In this document: in pieces, positions 1 to 5,762 of the stretch | How positions within the stretch are numbered: position 1 is the stretch's first letter | Layout: every line of letters begins with the position of its first letter | DNA from: Paucibacter sp. B2R-40 | GTDB taxonomy: Bacteria > Pseudomonadota > Gammaproteobacteria > Burkholderiales > Burkholderiaceae_C | NCBI RefSeq assembly: GCF_025717555.1 | Contig: NZ_JAJIRP010000002.1 | Location: 310,001 to 374,000, forward strand | Length of the DNA: 64,000 bases | Reading direction: 5' to 3' | Notes under the pieces: generated by a model | Seen by the model: only the letters and a program-made list of their open reading frames with translations | The model's database searches: none | What the model was told of the DNA's origin: nothing | Program-made: the position numbers and the translations under genes

Positions 1-1
1 G

Positions 2-355
2 TCGCTCAACCCCGCCAGCGCGGATGAACCTGTTTGCAGGGCCGAATTTGAAGGGGTGCCCTATGAGTTGACTGCGGCGCATGTGCGGCACGTCATCCAT
101 GCTTATGCGATGACCATTCACAAGGCGCAGGGAAGCCAGTTTGAACGTGTCATCGTCCCTATTCGGTACTCCAGGATTCTCGACAATTCCTTGCTGTACA
201 CGGCCATAACTCGGGCGATTGGCCAGGTGGTCTTGGTCGGAGATATCCGAGCTGCGGAACAGGCCATACTCGCCCCGAGTTCCGCTTCGTTGCGCACCAC
301 CAGGTTGCAGGCGCTGATGCAGTGCGCAGAAACACCCCCTTCAAGACCGAATTAA
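2..355 (+). CDS. Superfamily 1 DNA helicase, C-terminal fragment (5' end outside the window)
   Basis: The reading frame is open from the left edge, so only the last 117 residues are visible. They carry the C-terminal signature of superfamily 1 helicases (UvrD_C_2, as in RecD/RecD2- and TraA-type enzymes): the helix with TIHKAQGSQF, where motif V/VI couples DNA binding to ATP hydrolysis, and the downstream LLYTAITRA stretch with its conserved arginine. Such enzymes unwind duplex DNA. The visible part does not say whether this is a RecD2-like, relaxase-associated or plasmid helicase. The region to its right has no housekeeping gene and contains GC-rich hairpins, so it may border an accessory segment. 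Family confident; specific role unknown. Confidence 0.8.
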   Translation, partial: SLNPASADEPVCRAEFEGVPYELTAAHVRHVIHAYAMTIHKAQGSQFERVIVPIRYSRILDNSLLYTAITRAIGQVVLVGDIRAAEQAILAPSSASLRTTRLQALMQCAETPPSRPN

Positions 356-564
356 AGCTGGCTGCGTAACACCCTCGTTCCAGAGGAGCATCGGCCCCTT
401 GCCCGCCGCTAGCGGCGGGTCGCCGGGAAGGCCCCGGCGAGGGTATGCGACGAACACCCAATCTTGGCGGCGCTGCCCCACGCCTCGGGTCAATTGGCGT
501 TAGCCGAGTTTGTGACGGAAATGTCGGTAACGGCCCACGTCCAAGTCGCTTACCTACTAACTTA
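356..564. other. Non-coding stretch with two tandem GC-rich hairpins
   Basis: No convincing gene between the helicase tail and the promoter at 565. It holds a perfect 18-bp palindrome at 402-419 (arms CCCGCCGC/GCGGCGGG). Two bases later comes a second hairpin at 421-439 (arms CGCCGGG/CCCGGCG, 5-nt loop). Neither is followed by a T tract, so they are not typical intrinsic terminators. They could reduce read-through from the helicase gene or be remnants of a mobile element boundary; the sequence does not decide. Confidence 0.5.
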
Positions 565-593
565 TGGACATAATTCAAGCAATCTCGTATAAT
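565..593 (+). promoter_or_regulatory. Near-consensus sigma-70 promoter
   Basis: A -35 box TGGACA (565-570, five of six consensus bases), a 17-bp spacer and a perfect -10 TATAAT (588-593). This is the best sigma-70 promoter I saw in the window. Predicted start of transcription is near 600, giving a leader of about 80 nt before the ATG of the GST gene at 679. Confidence 0.7.
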
Positions 594-678
594 CAGACCT
601 CTTTACATAGAGGAAATTCCACTCACTCAGTCAGTTTGCAAGCGCTGAACTCTCCTTAATTATAAGGTCAAGTTCTTC

Positions 679-1287
679 ATGCTGGAGAAGGGCATCCCCT
701 TCGAAGAGCAGTTGGTGATGACGCACTCGCACGAAGAGGCCGTGTTGACCTGCAGCCCGCTCGGCAAGGTGCCTTTCATCCGCACGCCGCAAGGCGCTTT
801 GTGCGAGAGCCAGGTCATCCTTGACTATTTGGAGGCCGCCCACCCGAGCCCGGCGCTGCTGCCCAGCGACGCCTTCGAAGCGGCCAAACAGCGTGAGCTG
901 ATCGTCTTCATTGAGCTGCACCTGGAGTTGGTGGCGCGCGAGCTGTACGGTCAAGCCTTTTTCGGCGGCACCGTCAGCGAAGGTACGAAGGCGCGCGTCC
1001 ACAAACTGCTGGTCAACAACATCGCCGGCTTCAAGCGCCTGGCCCGCTTTGGTCCCTACGTCGGCGGCGAACAGTTCGCCATGGCCGATTGCGCCGCCTG
1101 GGTCAGTCTGCCGCTGGTGGCAATGGCCAGCAAGGCGGTGTTGGGCGAAGACCTGTTGGCGGCCGGCGGCATCGACTGGAAGTCCTATGCCAAGCTGGTC
1201 GGCGAGCGACCCGCCGCGCTGACGGTGGCCGCCGACCGCAAGGCCGATCAAGACCGCATCGCCTTGTTGAAGGCGCAAGGCGGCTGA
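679..1287 (+). CDS. Glutathione S-transferase family protein, N-terminally short
   Basis: 202 residues with GST fold features: an N-terminal thioredoxin-like half containing the cis-proline region GKVPFIRTP and the glutathione-contacting ES pair (CESQVILDYLE), then an all-helical C-terminal half. GSTs conjugate or reduce substrates with glutathione in the cytoplasm. Homologues normally start about 10-15 residues earlier, with strand beta1 and the Ser/Tyr/Cys that activates glutathione. Here the frame continues upstream as a plausible GST segment (649-678, ending KVKFF) but meets TGA at 646-648 with no start codon between. Either translation starts at ATG 679 and beta1 is missing, or the 5' end is mutated. 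A strong promoter lies 86 bp upstream, so it is probably expressed. Confidence 0.75.
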   Translation: MLEKGIPFEEQLVMTHSHEEAVLTCSPLGKVPFIRTPQGALCESQVILDYLEAAHPSPALLPSDAFEAAKQRELIVFIELHLELVARELYGQAFFGGTVSEGTKARVHKLLVNNIAGFKRLARFGPYVGGEQFAMADCAAWVSLPLVAMASKAVLGEDLLAAGGIDWKSYAKLVGERPAALTVAADRKADQDRIALLKAQGG

Positions 1288-1331
1288 TCCGACCGCTTCA
1301 TCCCGCGTTTTCTGCAGACTGTCGTTTCACA

Positions 1332-1353
1332 GGCCCCCCAGGTGGGGGCTTTT
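1332..1353 (+). terminator. Intrinsic terminator after the GST gene
   Basis: GC stem GCCCCC/GGGGGC with a 5-nt loop followed by TTTTGTT. It lies 45 bp after the GST stop. The T tract runs directly into the control region of the GntR gene, so it insulates that operon from upstream transcription. Confidence 0.75.
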
Positions 1354-1359
1354 GTTATG

Positions 1360-1381
1360 GTGTGCTACATCAGCAACACAC
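1360..1381. promoter_or_regulatory. Possible GntR/YtrA operator
   Basis: Imperfect inverted repeat GTGTGCT-acatc-AGCAACAC with a one-base bulge, 22 bp before the start codon of the GntR gene. YtrA-subfamily regulators usually autorepress by binding a dyad in their own promoter. The position fits, but no consensus could be tested. Confidence 0.35.
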
Positions 1382-1402
1382 AGGCCACAGGCCCTCGTTG
1401 AT

Positions 1403-1753
1403 ATGCACAACTGGAACGACACCGCCCCCATCTACCAGCAGCTGGCCGACCGCCTGGCCGTACAACTACTGGACGGAGAACCGCCCGAAGGCGACGCCAT
1501 GCCCTCGGTACGCAAGCTGGCAAGCCAATATCTGATCAATCCGCTGACGGTCAGCCGCGCGCTGCAAAGCCTGGTCGACAACGGCTTGGTGGAAAGCCGC
1601 CGCGGTCTCGGCATGTATGTGCGCGGCGGCGCCAGAGCGCGCTTGCGGCAAAGCGAGCGCGAGCAGTTTTTGCAAACCGAATGGCCACTCTTGCGCGAGA
1701 AGCTGCAGCGCCTGGGCCTGAGCGCATCCGACTTGAATTGGGAGACGAAATGA
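1403..1753 (+). CDS. GntR-family (YtrA subfamily) transcriptional regulator
   Basis: 116 residues, the short form typical of YtrA-type regulators: an N-terminal winged helix (PIYQQLADRL, then SVRKLASQY and the recognition segment NPLTVSRALQ) and only about 40 C-terminal residues for dimerisation, with no large effector domain. ATG 1403 is preferred over the in-frame TTG at 1352 because it gives the usual MHxW...PIYQQ start. Its stop overlaps the ATG of the ABC ATPase (ATGA at 1750), so regulator and transporter are translationally coupled. This arrangement usually means the regulator represses the transporter until an antibiotic or cell-envelope signal appears. The inducer cannot be predicted. 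Confidence 0.88.
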   Translation: MHNWNDTAPIYQQLADRLAVQLLDGEPPEGDAMPSVRKLASQYLINPLTVSRALQSLVDNGLVESRRGLGMYVRGGARARLRQSEREQFLQTEWPLLREKLQRLGLSASDLNWETK

Positions 1754-2625
1754 GCAACTTGATCGAAGCCCGCAATTTCAACATTCGCTACGGCAAGAAA
1801 ACTGCCGTTGACAACATCAGCTTCAACATCGCCAAGGGCCGCGTCATCGGCCTGCTGGGCCACAACGGCGCCGGCAAGACCTCGCTGATGAAGGCCATGG
1901 TCGGCTTGATCGCAGGCAGTGGCGACTTGAAGGTGCTGGGCCTGGACCCGCGCAATCAACGCAACGAGCTGCTGCAGTCCATGTCCTATATCCCCGACGT
2001 GGCAGTGTTGCCGCGCTGGGCCAGGGTAGACGAGCTGATCACCTTGATGAGCGGCTTGCAACCGAAGTTCTCGGCCGAACGCGCCCGCGTGCTGTTGCGT
2101 CGCACCAGCGTCGGGCCGCGCGACAAGGTCAAGAGCTTGTCCAAGGGCATGGTGACGCAGCTGCATCTGGCCTTGATCGCCGCCATCGACACCAAGCTGA
2201 TGATTCTGGACGAGCCAACGCTGGGCCTGGACGTGATGTCGCGCAAGAGTTTTTACGAGATGCTGATCGACGAATGGTGCGACGGCGAGCGCACGGTGGT
2301 GATTTCGACCCACCAGGTCGAGGAGATCGAGACCTTGCTCAGCGACGTGATGATGCTGGACGAAGGCCGGCTGGTGCTCAATATCAGCCTGGAAGAAATG
2401 GATTCACGCTTTGTGGCACTGTCGCATGACGCTGCCGCCGCGGACGCCGTCGCGCAGGCCCACCCCTTGCTGCGCTACCGCCAGCAGGGCCGGGCCGCCG
2501 CGCTGTTCGACGGCGCGCCGCCCGCCCATGTGCAGGAGCTGGGCCAGCGCTTTCGGCCCAGCCTGGTTGATCTGTTCATGGCACTGACCCGCAAGCCAGA
2601 ACTGCAATCCCGCCAATCCGCTTGA
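1750..2625 (+). CDS. ABC transporter ATP-binding protein
   Basis: 291 residues. Walker A GHNGAGKT lies at about residues 37-44, Walker B is LMILDEPTLGLD, and the H-loop is ISTHQVEE. The ABC signature reads LSKGM instead of LSGGQ, a common degeneration in ABC-2 exporters. The C-terminal ~75 residues after the nucleotide-binding domain are variable, as in YtrB/CcmA-like ATPases. It should energise the permease encoded 19 bp downstream. Start ATG 1750 overlaps the GntR stop. Substrate unknown; antimicrobial peptide or lipid export is a family-based guess. Confidence 0.92.
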   Translation: MSNLIEARNFNIRYGKKTAVDNISFNIAKGRVIGLLGHNGAGKTSLMKAMVGLIAGSGDLKVLGLDPRNQRNELLQSMSYIPDVAVLPRWARVDELITLMSGLQPKFSAERARVLLRRTSVGPRDKVKSLSKGMVTQLHLALIAAIDTKLMILDEPTLGLDVMSRKSFYEMLIDEWCDGERTVVISTHQVEEIETLLSDVMMLDEGRLVLNISLEEMDSRFVALSHDAAAADAVAQAHPLLRYRQQGRAAALFDGAPPAHVQELGQRFRPSLVDLFMALTRKPELQSRQSA

Positions 2626-2644
2626 GCTTCAAGGAGAAGAAGAT

Positions 2645-3538
2645 ATGTTTTCGACAAGATTTATGACCTTGCTGCAGCGCGAGTGGATGCAGCACCATCT
2701 GGGCTGGTTGCTCGTGATGTTGAGCCTGCCATTGATCCTGCTGGTGGCAATGCCCTTTGGGCATATCCAGATGGATGATCATCTGCCCCCGCCTACACTG
2801 CTGGCCGCAGCGGTGATATCAATGTCGACGCTCGTCGTCTTCGGCATCACCTTCTTGGTCACCTCATTCCAGCTCTCGGGGCTGGCGCGTCGAGACACCC
2901 AAGATCGCAGCATCGAGTTCTGGATGTCGCTACCGGGCAGCCACAGCGAGAGCATTCTGGCCACCGTTTTGATGCACACCGTGTTCGTGTTCTTGCTGGC
3001 GCTAGGCATCGGTGCGGCGATGGGCGTGCTGCTGTCGATAGCCGCCGTGATCAGGACGATGGGCGTGGGCGCGCTGATGGATGTGTCTTGGTGGGCCTTG
3101 CTGGTGGCCGGCGCTGCCGGGCTGGCCAGGCTAGCTCTTGGCACGGTTTTGTTCACCTTGTGGCTCTCGCCGATGTTCATGATCTTGATGGCAGCATCAG
3201 CGTGGCTGAAGCGCTGGGGCACGCCTGTCGTCATCGCTGCGGTCGTGATCGGCGGCAATGTGCTGGACAAGCTCTATGGCAATCCGGTGGTTTGGGACTT
3301 GCTGCACGCCCAATTCGACGGCGCCAGTCGCGCCATGATGGATGCCGACAACCAGATGCGCAACGGCTCGGTCCTGCCGGAGGCGATGCCGCAGTTCATC
3401 AGCCATTTCGCGACTTGGGCCATCACCGATGCAGGCGCGGCCTTGGCTCAAACCGCTTCGCTGCATTTCATCGGCGGTTTGGTGGTGGCAGCCCTCGGCT
3501 TCGGGCTGGTGATTCTGTACCGTCGCCGCGCGCATTAA
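2645..3538 (+). CDS. ABC-2 type transporter permease
   Basis: 297-residue integral membrane protein with about six hydrophobic segments: near residues 20-40, 50-75, 105-135, 140-175, 180-200 and 270-292. A polar region around residues 200-255 lies between the fifth and sixth. It is preceded by AAGGAGAAG as ribosome binding site and follows the ATPase by 19 bp. Together with the ATPase it forms a likely homodimeric exporter under control of the GntR protein. The family is not informative about substrate. The gene converges on the MerR gene, with 9 bp between the stops and no obvious terminator. Confidence 0.85.
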   Translation: MFSTRFMTLLQREWMQHHLGWLLVMLSLPLILLVAMPFGHIQMDDHLPPPTLLAAAVISMSTLVVFGITFLVTSFQLSGLARRDTQDRSIEFWMSLPGSHSESILATVLMHTVFVFLLALGIGAAMGVLLSIAAVIRTMGVGALMDVSWWALLVAGAAGLARLALGTVLFTLWLSPMFMILMAASAWLKRWGTPVVIAAVVIGGNVLDKLYGNPVVWDLLHAQFDGASRAMMDADNQMRNGSVLPEAMPQFISHFATWAITDAGAALAQTASLHFIGGLVVAALGFGLVILYRRRAH

Positions 3539-3547
3539 AGCGCCAGG

Positions 3548-4603
3548 TTAGAGCTGTGGTTGCGCCGCCCGCCAGCGCGCCACGGCCGCCGGCAGGGCCG
3601 CCAATTCGGTGATGACCTGGATGCCGCTCAATTTAAGCGGATGCTTCAAGAGCAAGGCGCTGCCGCCGGCCCAGAGTTCTATGGAGGCCGGCAAGGCGGC
3701 GCGCAGATCGGCCAAGCCGCGCCGCACCATGCTGGCCGACATCAAGCCGCTGAAGCTCAAGGCCACGATGTCGCTGCCATGGGCAGCGGCCGCACGCGGC
3801 AACTCGTCCGCCGGGGTCTGCACTCCCAAGGACAGACATTGGCAGGCATCAACCGCCAGCAGCGACTCCACCATCAGCAGCCCCAAGCCATGCGGCTCGC
3901 CCGGCAAGGTGGTCAGCAGCACGCGGGGTCGGCCGCTGCCCCCCTGGGCCGGCACGCTTTGCACCGCCTGCCGCAAGATCTGCTGCACGCATTCGGTGTA
4001 AATATGCTCTTCAAACACCTCCAGTTCGCCGCGCATCCATTGCTCGCCCACCACACGGGTCAGGGGCGCCACCCATTGCTGCACAAAGTCGCTCAAACCT
4101 TGGCGCATCAAGGCCTGCACCAGATGCAGACGCAACTCGTCAACCCTATGGCTGCGCAAGAGCTGCAAACACAAGTCCCTTTCAGCGCACTGATCTGATT
4201 GCGCAACAAGCGCTGCGGCACCGCCACCCACCTTGTTCAGCCCATTGCGCTTTGCTTGTACGGCAAGCCCGGCTCGCCCCCCGGGCCGACTGCCGTCTTT
4301 GTCCTGCAGCAAGGCCTGCAAAGCCTGCACCGACGCCGGCACCACATGCCCCGGCCTGTGCCCGCCATCCAGCAAACGTTTCAGCAGCCGCAAGCGCTGC
4401 ACCTGATCTGGCGGATAGACACGGTCGCCTGCACCGTCTCGCTGCGGTAGCGGGAAGCCATAGCGCCGCTCCCACACGCGCAAAGTGTCCTTGCTCAGAC
4501 CTGTATCCCGCTCGACCGCCGCAATCCCCACCCAGCTGCCGGTGTTGTCCGCGATCGCGGCATCGGTCGCCGCTCCGGTCGGCTTTTCTGCCCCATTTCT
4601 CAT
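3548..4603 (-). CDS. MerR-family regulator with cobalamin-binding domain (CarH/LitR-type photoreceptor)
   Basis: 351 residues. Residues about 24-95 form a MerR winged helix (VERDTGLSKDTLRVWERRYGFP). Residues about 140-215 form the helical bundle and carry W189-x9-E199-H200, the Trp...Glu-His pattern that caps adenosylcobalamin in CarH. Residues about 225-350 form a B12-binding Rossmann domain with E236-P-H238-G-L-G241 (the E/DxHxxG motif whose His ligates cobalt) and a later GG pair. In the known family the B12-loaded tetramer represses in the dark and light breaks it. Here the divergent peroxidase and two matching operators at 4689 and 4752 are the evident targets. ATG 4603 is chosen; TTG 4609 is possible. 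An atypical low-complexity linker (residues about 100-135) separates HTH and sensor. Family confident; light response inferred. Confidence 0.88.
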   Translation of the reverse strand: MRNGAEKPTGAATDAAIADNTGSWVGIAAVERDTGLSKDTLRVWERRYGFPLPQRDGAGDRVYPPDQVQRLRLLKRLLDGGHRPGHVVPASVQALQALLQDKDGSRPGGRAGLAVQAKRNGLNKVGGGAAALVAQSDQCAERDLCLQLLRSHRVDELRLHLVQALMRQGLSDFVQQWVAPLTRVVGEQWMRGELEVFEEHIYTECVQQILRQAVQSVPAQGGSGRPRVLLTTLPGEPHGLGLLMVESLLAVDACQCLSLGVQTPADELPRAAAAHGSDIVALSFSGLMSASMVRRGLADLRAALPASIELWAGGSALLLKHPLKLSGIQVITELAALPAAVARWRAAQPQL

Positions 4604-4688
4604 GCGCAAGCCACCACCAAAGCCTCTTGACGTTTACCCATGCCGGGCGTTTCAATCAGATCGCACATGCCAAGCCCTTACAACTCTA

Positions 4689-4703
4689 TTTGTCCTAGAC
4701 AAA
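4689..4703. promoter_or_regulatory. Operator 1: perfect palindrome between merR and gpx
   Basis: TTTGTC-CTA-GACAAA, a perfect 6+3+6 inverted repeat lying just upstream of the -35 box of the rightward promoter. It also sits in the leftward control region of the MerR gene. A second copy (14 of 15 bases on the opposite strand) is at 4752-4766. The likely ligand is the adjacent MerR/B12 regulator. Confidence 0.65.
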
Positions 4704-4706
4704 ACA

Positions 4707-4738
4707 TGGACAAGAAACAAATCCTGCCCTAATATAGA
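4707..4738 (+). promoter_or_regulatory. Promoter of the glutathione peroxidase gene
   Basis: -35 TGGACA (4707-4712). A -10 reads either TAATAT (4730-4735, 17-bp spacer) or TATAGA (4733-4738, 20-bp spacer, the long spacing typical of MerR-controlled promoters). It is bracketed by the two operator copies, so a looped or cooperatively bound regulator could shut it off. Confidence 0.5.
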
Positions 4739-4751
4739 TGCATGTCAATGA

Positions 4752-4766
4752 TTTGACTAGGACAAA
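4752..4766. promoter_or_regulatory. Operator 2: second copy overlapping the gpx ribosome binding site
   Basis: TTTGAC-TAG-GACAAA; its reverse complement differs from operator 1 at one base. It ends 2 bp before the peroxidase ATG and includes the AGGA used as Shine-Dalgarno, so a bound repressor would lie downstream of the transcription start and act as a roadblock. Centre-to-centre distance from operator 1 is 63 bp, six helical turns. Confidence 0.65.
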
Positions 4767-4768
4767 CT

Positions 4769-5377
4769 ATGAAAATGATTCCCCAACTGCTCCCAGTCAG
4801 CAAGCTAAGCCTGGCTGGACTGTTGGCAGGCGCCATGAGCAGCGCTTGCTTTGCCGCTAGCGCGCCAGCCCTGCCGAACACGGCGGCTTGCCCAGCCCTG
4901 CTGCAGCGGGAGATGCCCCGCTTACAAGACGAGAAGCCTCTGGCCCTGTGCCAATATGCGGGCAAGGTGGTGATGGTCGTCAACACAGCCAGCTTCTGCG
5001 GCTTCACGCCGCAGTACAAGGCGCTTGAGACCTTGGCTGCACGCTATGCCGACCGCGGCTTGGTGGTGCTGGGCTTCCCGTCCAACGACTTCGGCAGCCA
5101 AGAGCCCGGCAGCAACAAGGAAATCGCCGAGTTTTGCGAAAACACCTTCAATGTGAAGTTCCCGATGTTTGCAAAATCGGTGGTGAAAAGCGGCAAGCCC
5201 GACACCAACCCGCTCTTTGCTGACTTGATCAAGCGCAGCGGCAGCGAGCCCAAGTGGAACTTTCACAAGTATCTGATTTCACGCGACGGACAGCAGGTCG
5301 TGAGCTTTTGGTCCACCACTGATCCCTTGAGCAAAGGCGTCACCGACGAGGTGGAACGCCTGCTGTCCAAACCCTGA
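4769..5377 (+). CDS. Glutathione peroxidase family protein, exported
   Basis: 202 residues. The first ~30 (a charged start, then a hydrophobic run ending SSACFA-AS) look like a Sec signal peptide, placing the enzyme in the periplasm. The mature part has the GPx fold: NTASFCGFTPQY with the peroxidatic Cys, then GFPSNDFGSQEPGS and a catalytic WNFHKYL tryptophan/asparagine motif. Such Cys-type enzymes reduce lipid and other hydroperoxides, usually with thioredoxin or glutathione as donor. It is divergent from the B12-type MerR regulator and flanked by its presumed operators, which suggests light-induced peroxide defence. No terminator directly follows; the structured RNA element starts about 200 bp downstream. 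Confidence 0.9.
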   Translation: MKMIPQLLPVSKLSLAGLLAGAMSSACFAASAPALPNTAACPALLQREMPRLQDEKPLALCQYAGKVVMVVNTASFCGFTPQYKALETLAARYADRGLVVLGFPSNDFGSQEPGSNKEIAEFCENTFNVKFPMFAKSVVKSGKPDTNPLFADLIKRSGSEPKWNFHKYLISRDGQQVVSFWSTTDPLSKGVTDEVERLLSKP

Positions 5378-5574
5378 ATTTCAGCCGAAAAGCATGGCAG
5401 CGGTCGCATCAAGCCTTAACAAAGCATTCAGCGGATCGCCATGTCCAGCGAGTGCTAATGCCATGCCTGTACGGATCAATTCATCTATGGCAAACAAGTT
5501 CAATGCGCTTTGTAAACAATTGCAAACGCAAGAAAATTTTCGCAATTCTTTCGAATTTTCGGTAGTATTGTCAC
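5378..5574. other. Spacer between gpx and the structured RNA, with a candidate promoter
   Basis: No gene seen. The last part is AT-rich and contains TTCGCA (5539-5544) and TAGTAT (5563-5568) 18 bp apart, a moderate sigma-70 match whose start would fall near 5575. That is just before the 11-bp closing stem of the RNA element. An in-frame extension of the downstream amine oxidase frame passes through here but has no family similarity. Confidence 0.4.
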
Positions 5575-5718
5575 ACTTACAGTCGCAAAGTCACTCCCTC
5601 AGTGGAGCAGCAATCTCGAAGCCGTTTTCCTCCTCCTCCCTCCCTCCCTCGTTGGCTTCGAGGCACTTTGCGACTACTTTTATGCCAGGGGCTTGCGCCG
5701 TTAGCGCAAGCCCCTTTT
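5575..5718 (+). ncRNA. Candidate structured RNA with anti-Shine-Dalgarno loop (sRNA or operon leader)
   Basis: The sequence folds into a three-way junction. A closing stem pairs AGTCGCAAAGT (5581-5591) with ACTTTGCGACT (5665-5675), 11 perfect pairs. A short hairpin CACT/AGTG lies at 5592-5604. A 9-bp stem CTCGAAGCC (5615-5623)/GGCTTCGAG (5654-5662) presents a 30-nt loop (5624-5653) that is almost all C and U, with repeated CCTCC units complementary to Shine-Dalgarno sequences. A perfect 11-bp terminator hairpin follows. C/U-rich anti-SD loops are known from alphaproteobacterial stress sRNAs of the CUCCUCCC type; relationship here is only by analogy. Alternatively it is an attenuator leader of the amine oxidase operon. 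Not matched to any named RNA family. Confidence 0.6.
5688..5718 (+). terminator. Perfect intrinsic terminator ending the structured RNA
   Basis: Stem GGGGCTTGCGC (5688-5698)/GCGCAAGCCCC (5704-5714), loop CGTTA, then TTTT. Eleven uninterrupted pairs. It would stop transcription coming from either the gpx promoter or the RNA's own promoter before the amine oxidase gene. Confidence 0.88.
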
Positions 5719-5762
5719 CATTGCCCGGCGCACTGGCCAATTCTTCTGCCGCTTTATTGCGG

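Noticed and set aside
361-510. Possible integron attC-like site (AAC near 366-370 and GTTAGCC near 503-509 flanking GC hairpins)
   Set aside because: Neither end matches the RYYYAAC/GTTRRRY core properly and no integrase or cassette is visible.
5394-5762. Upstream extension of the amine oxidase frame (about 120 residues from ATG 5394)
   Set aside because: It runs through the RNA stems and the perfect terminator and has no family similarity; the stems explain the sequence better than coding.
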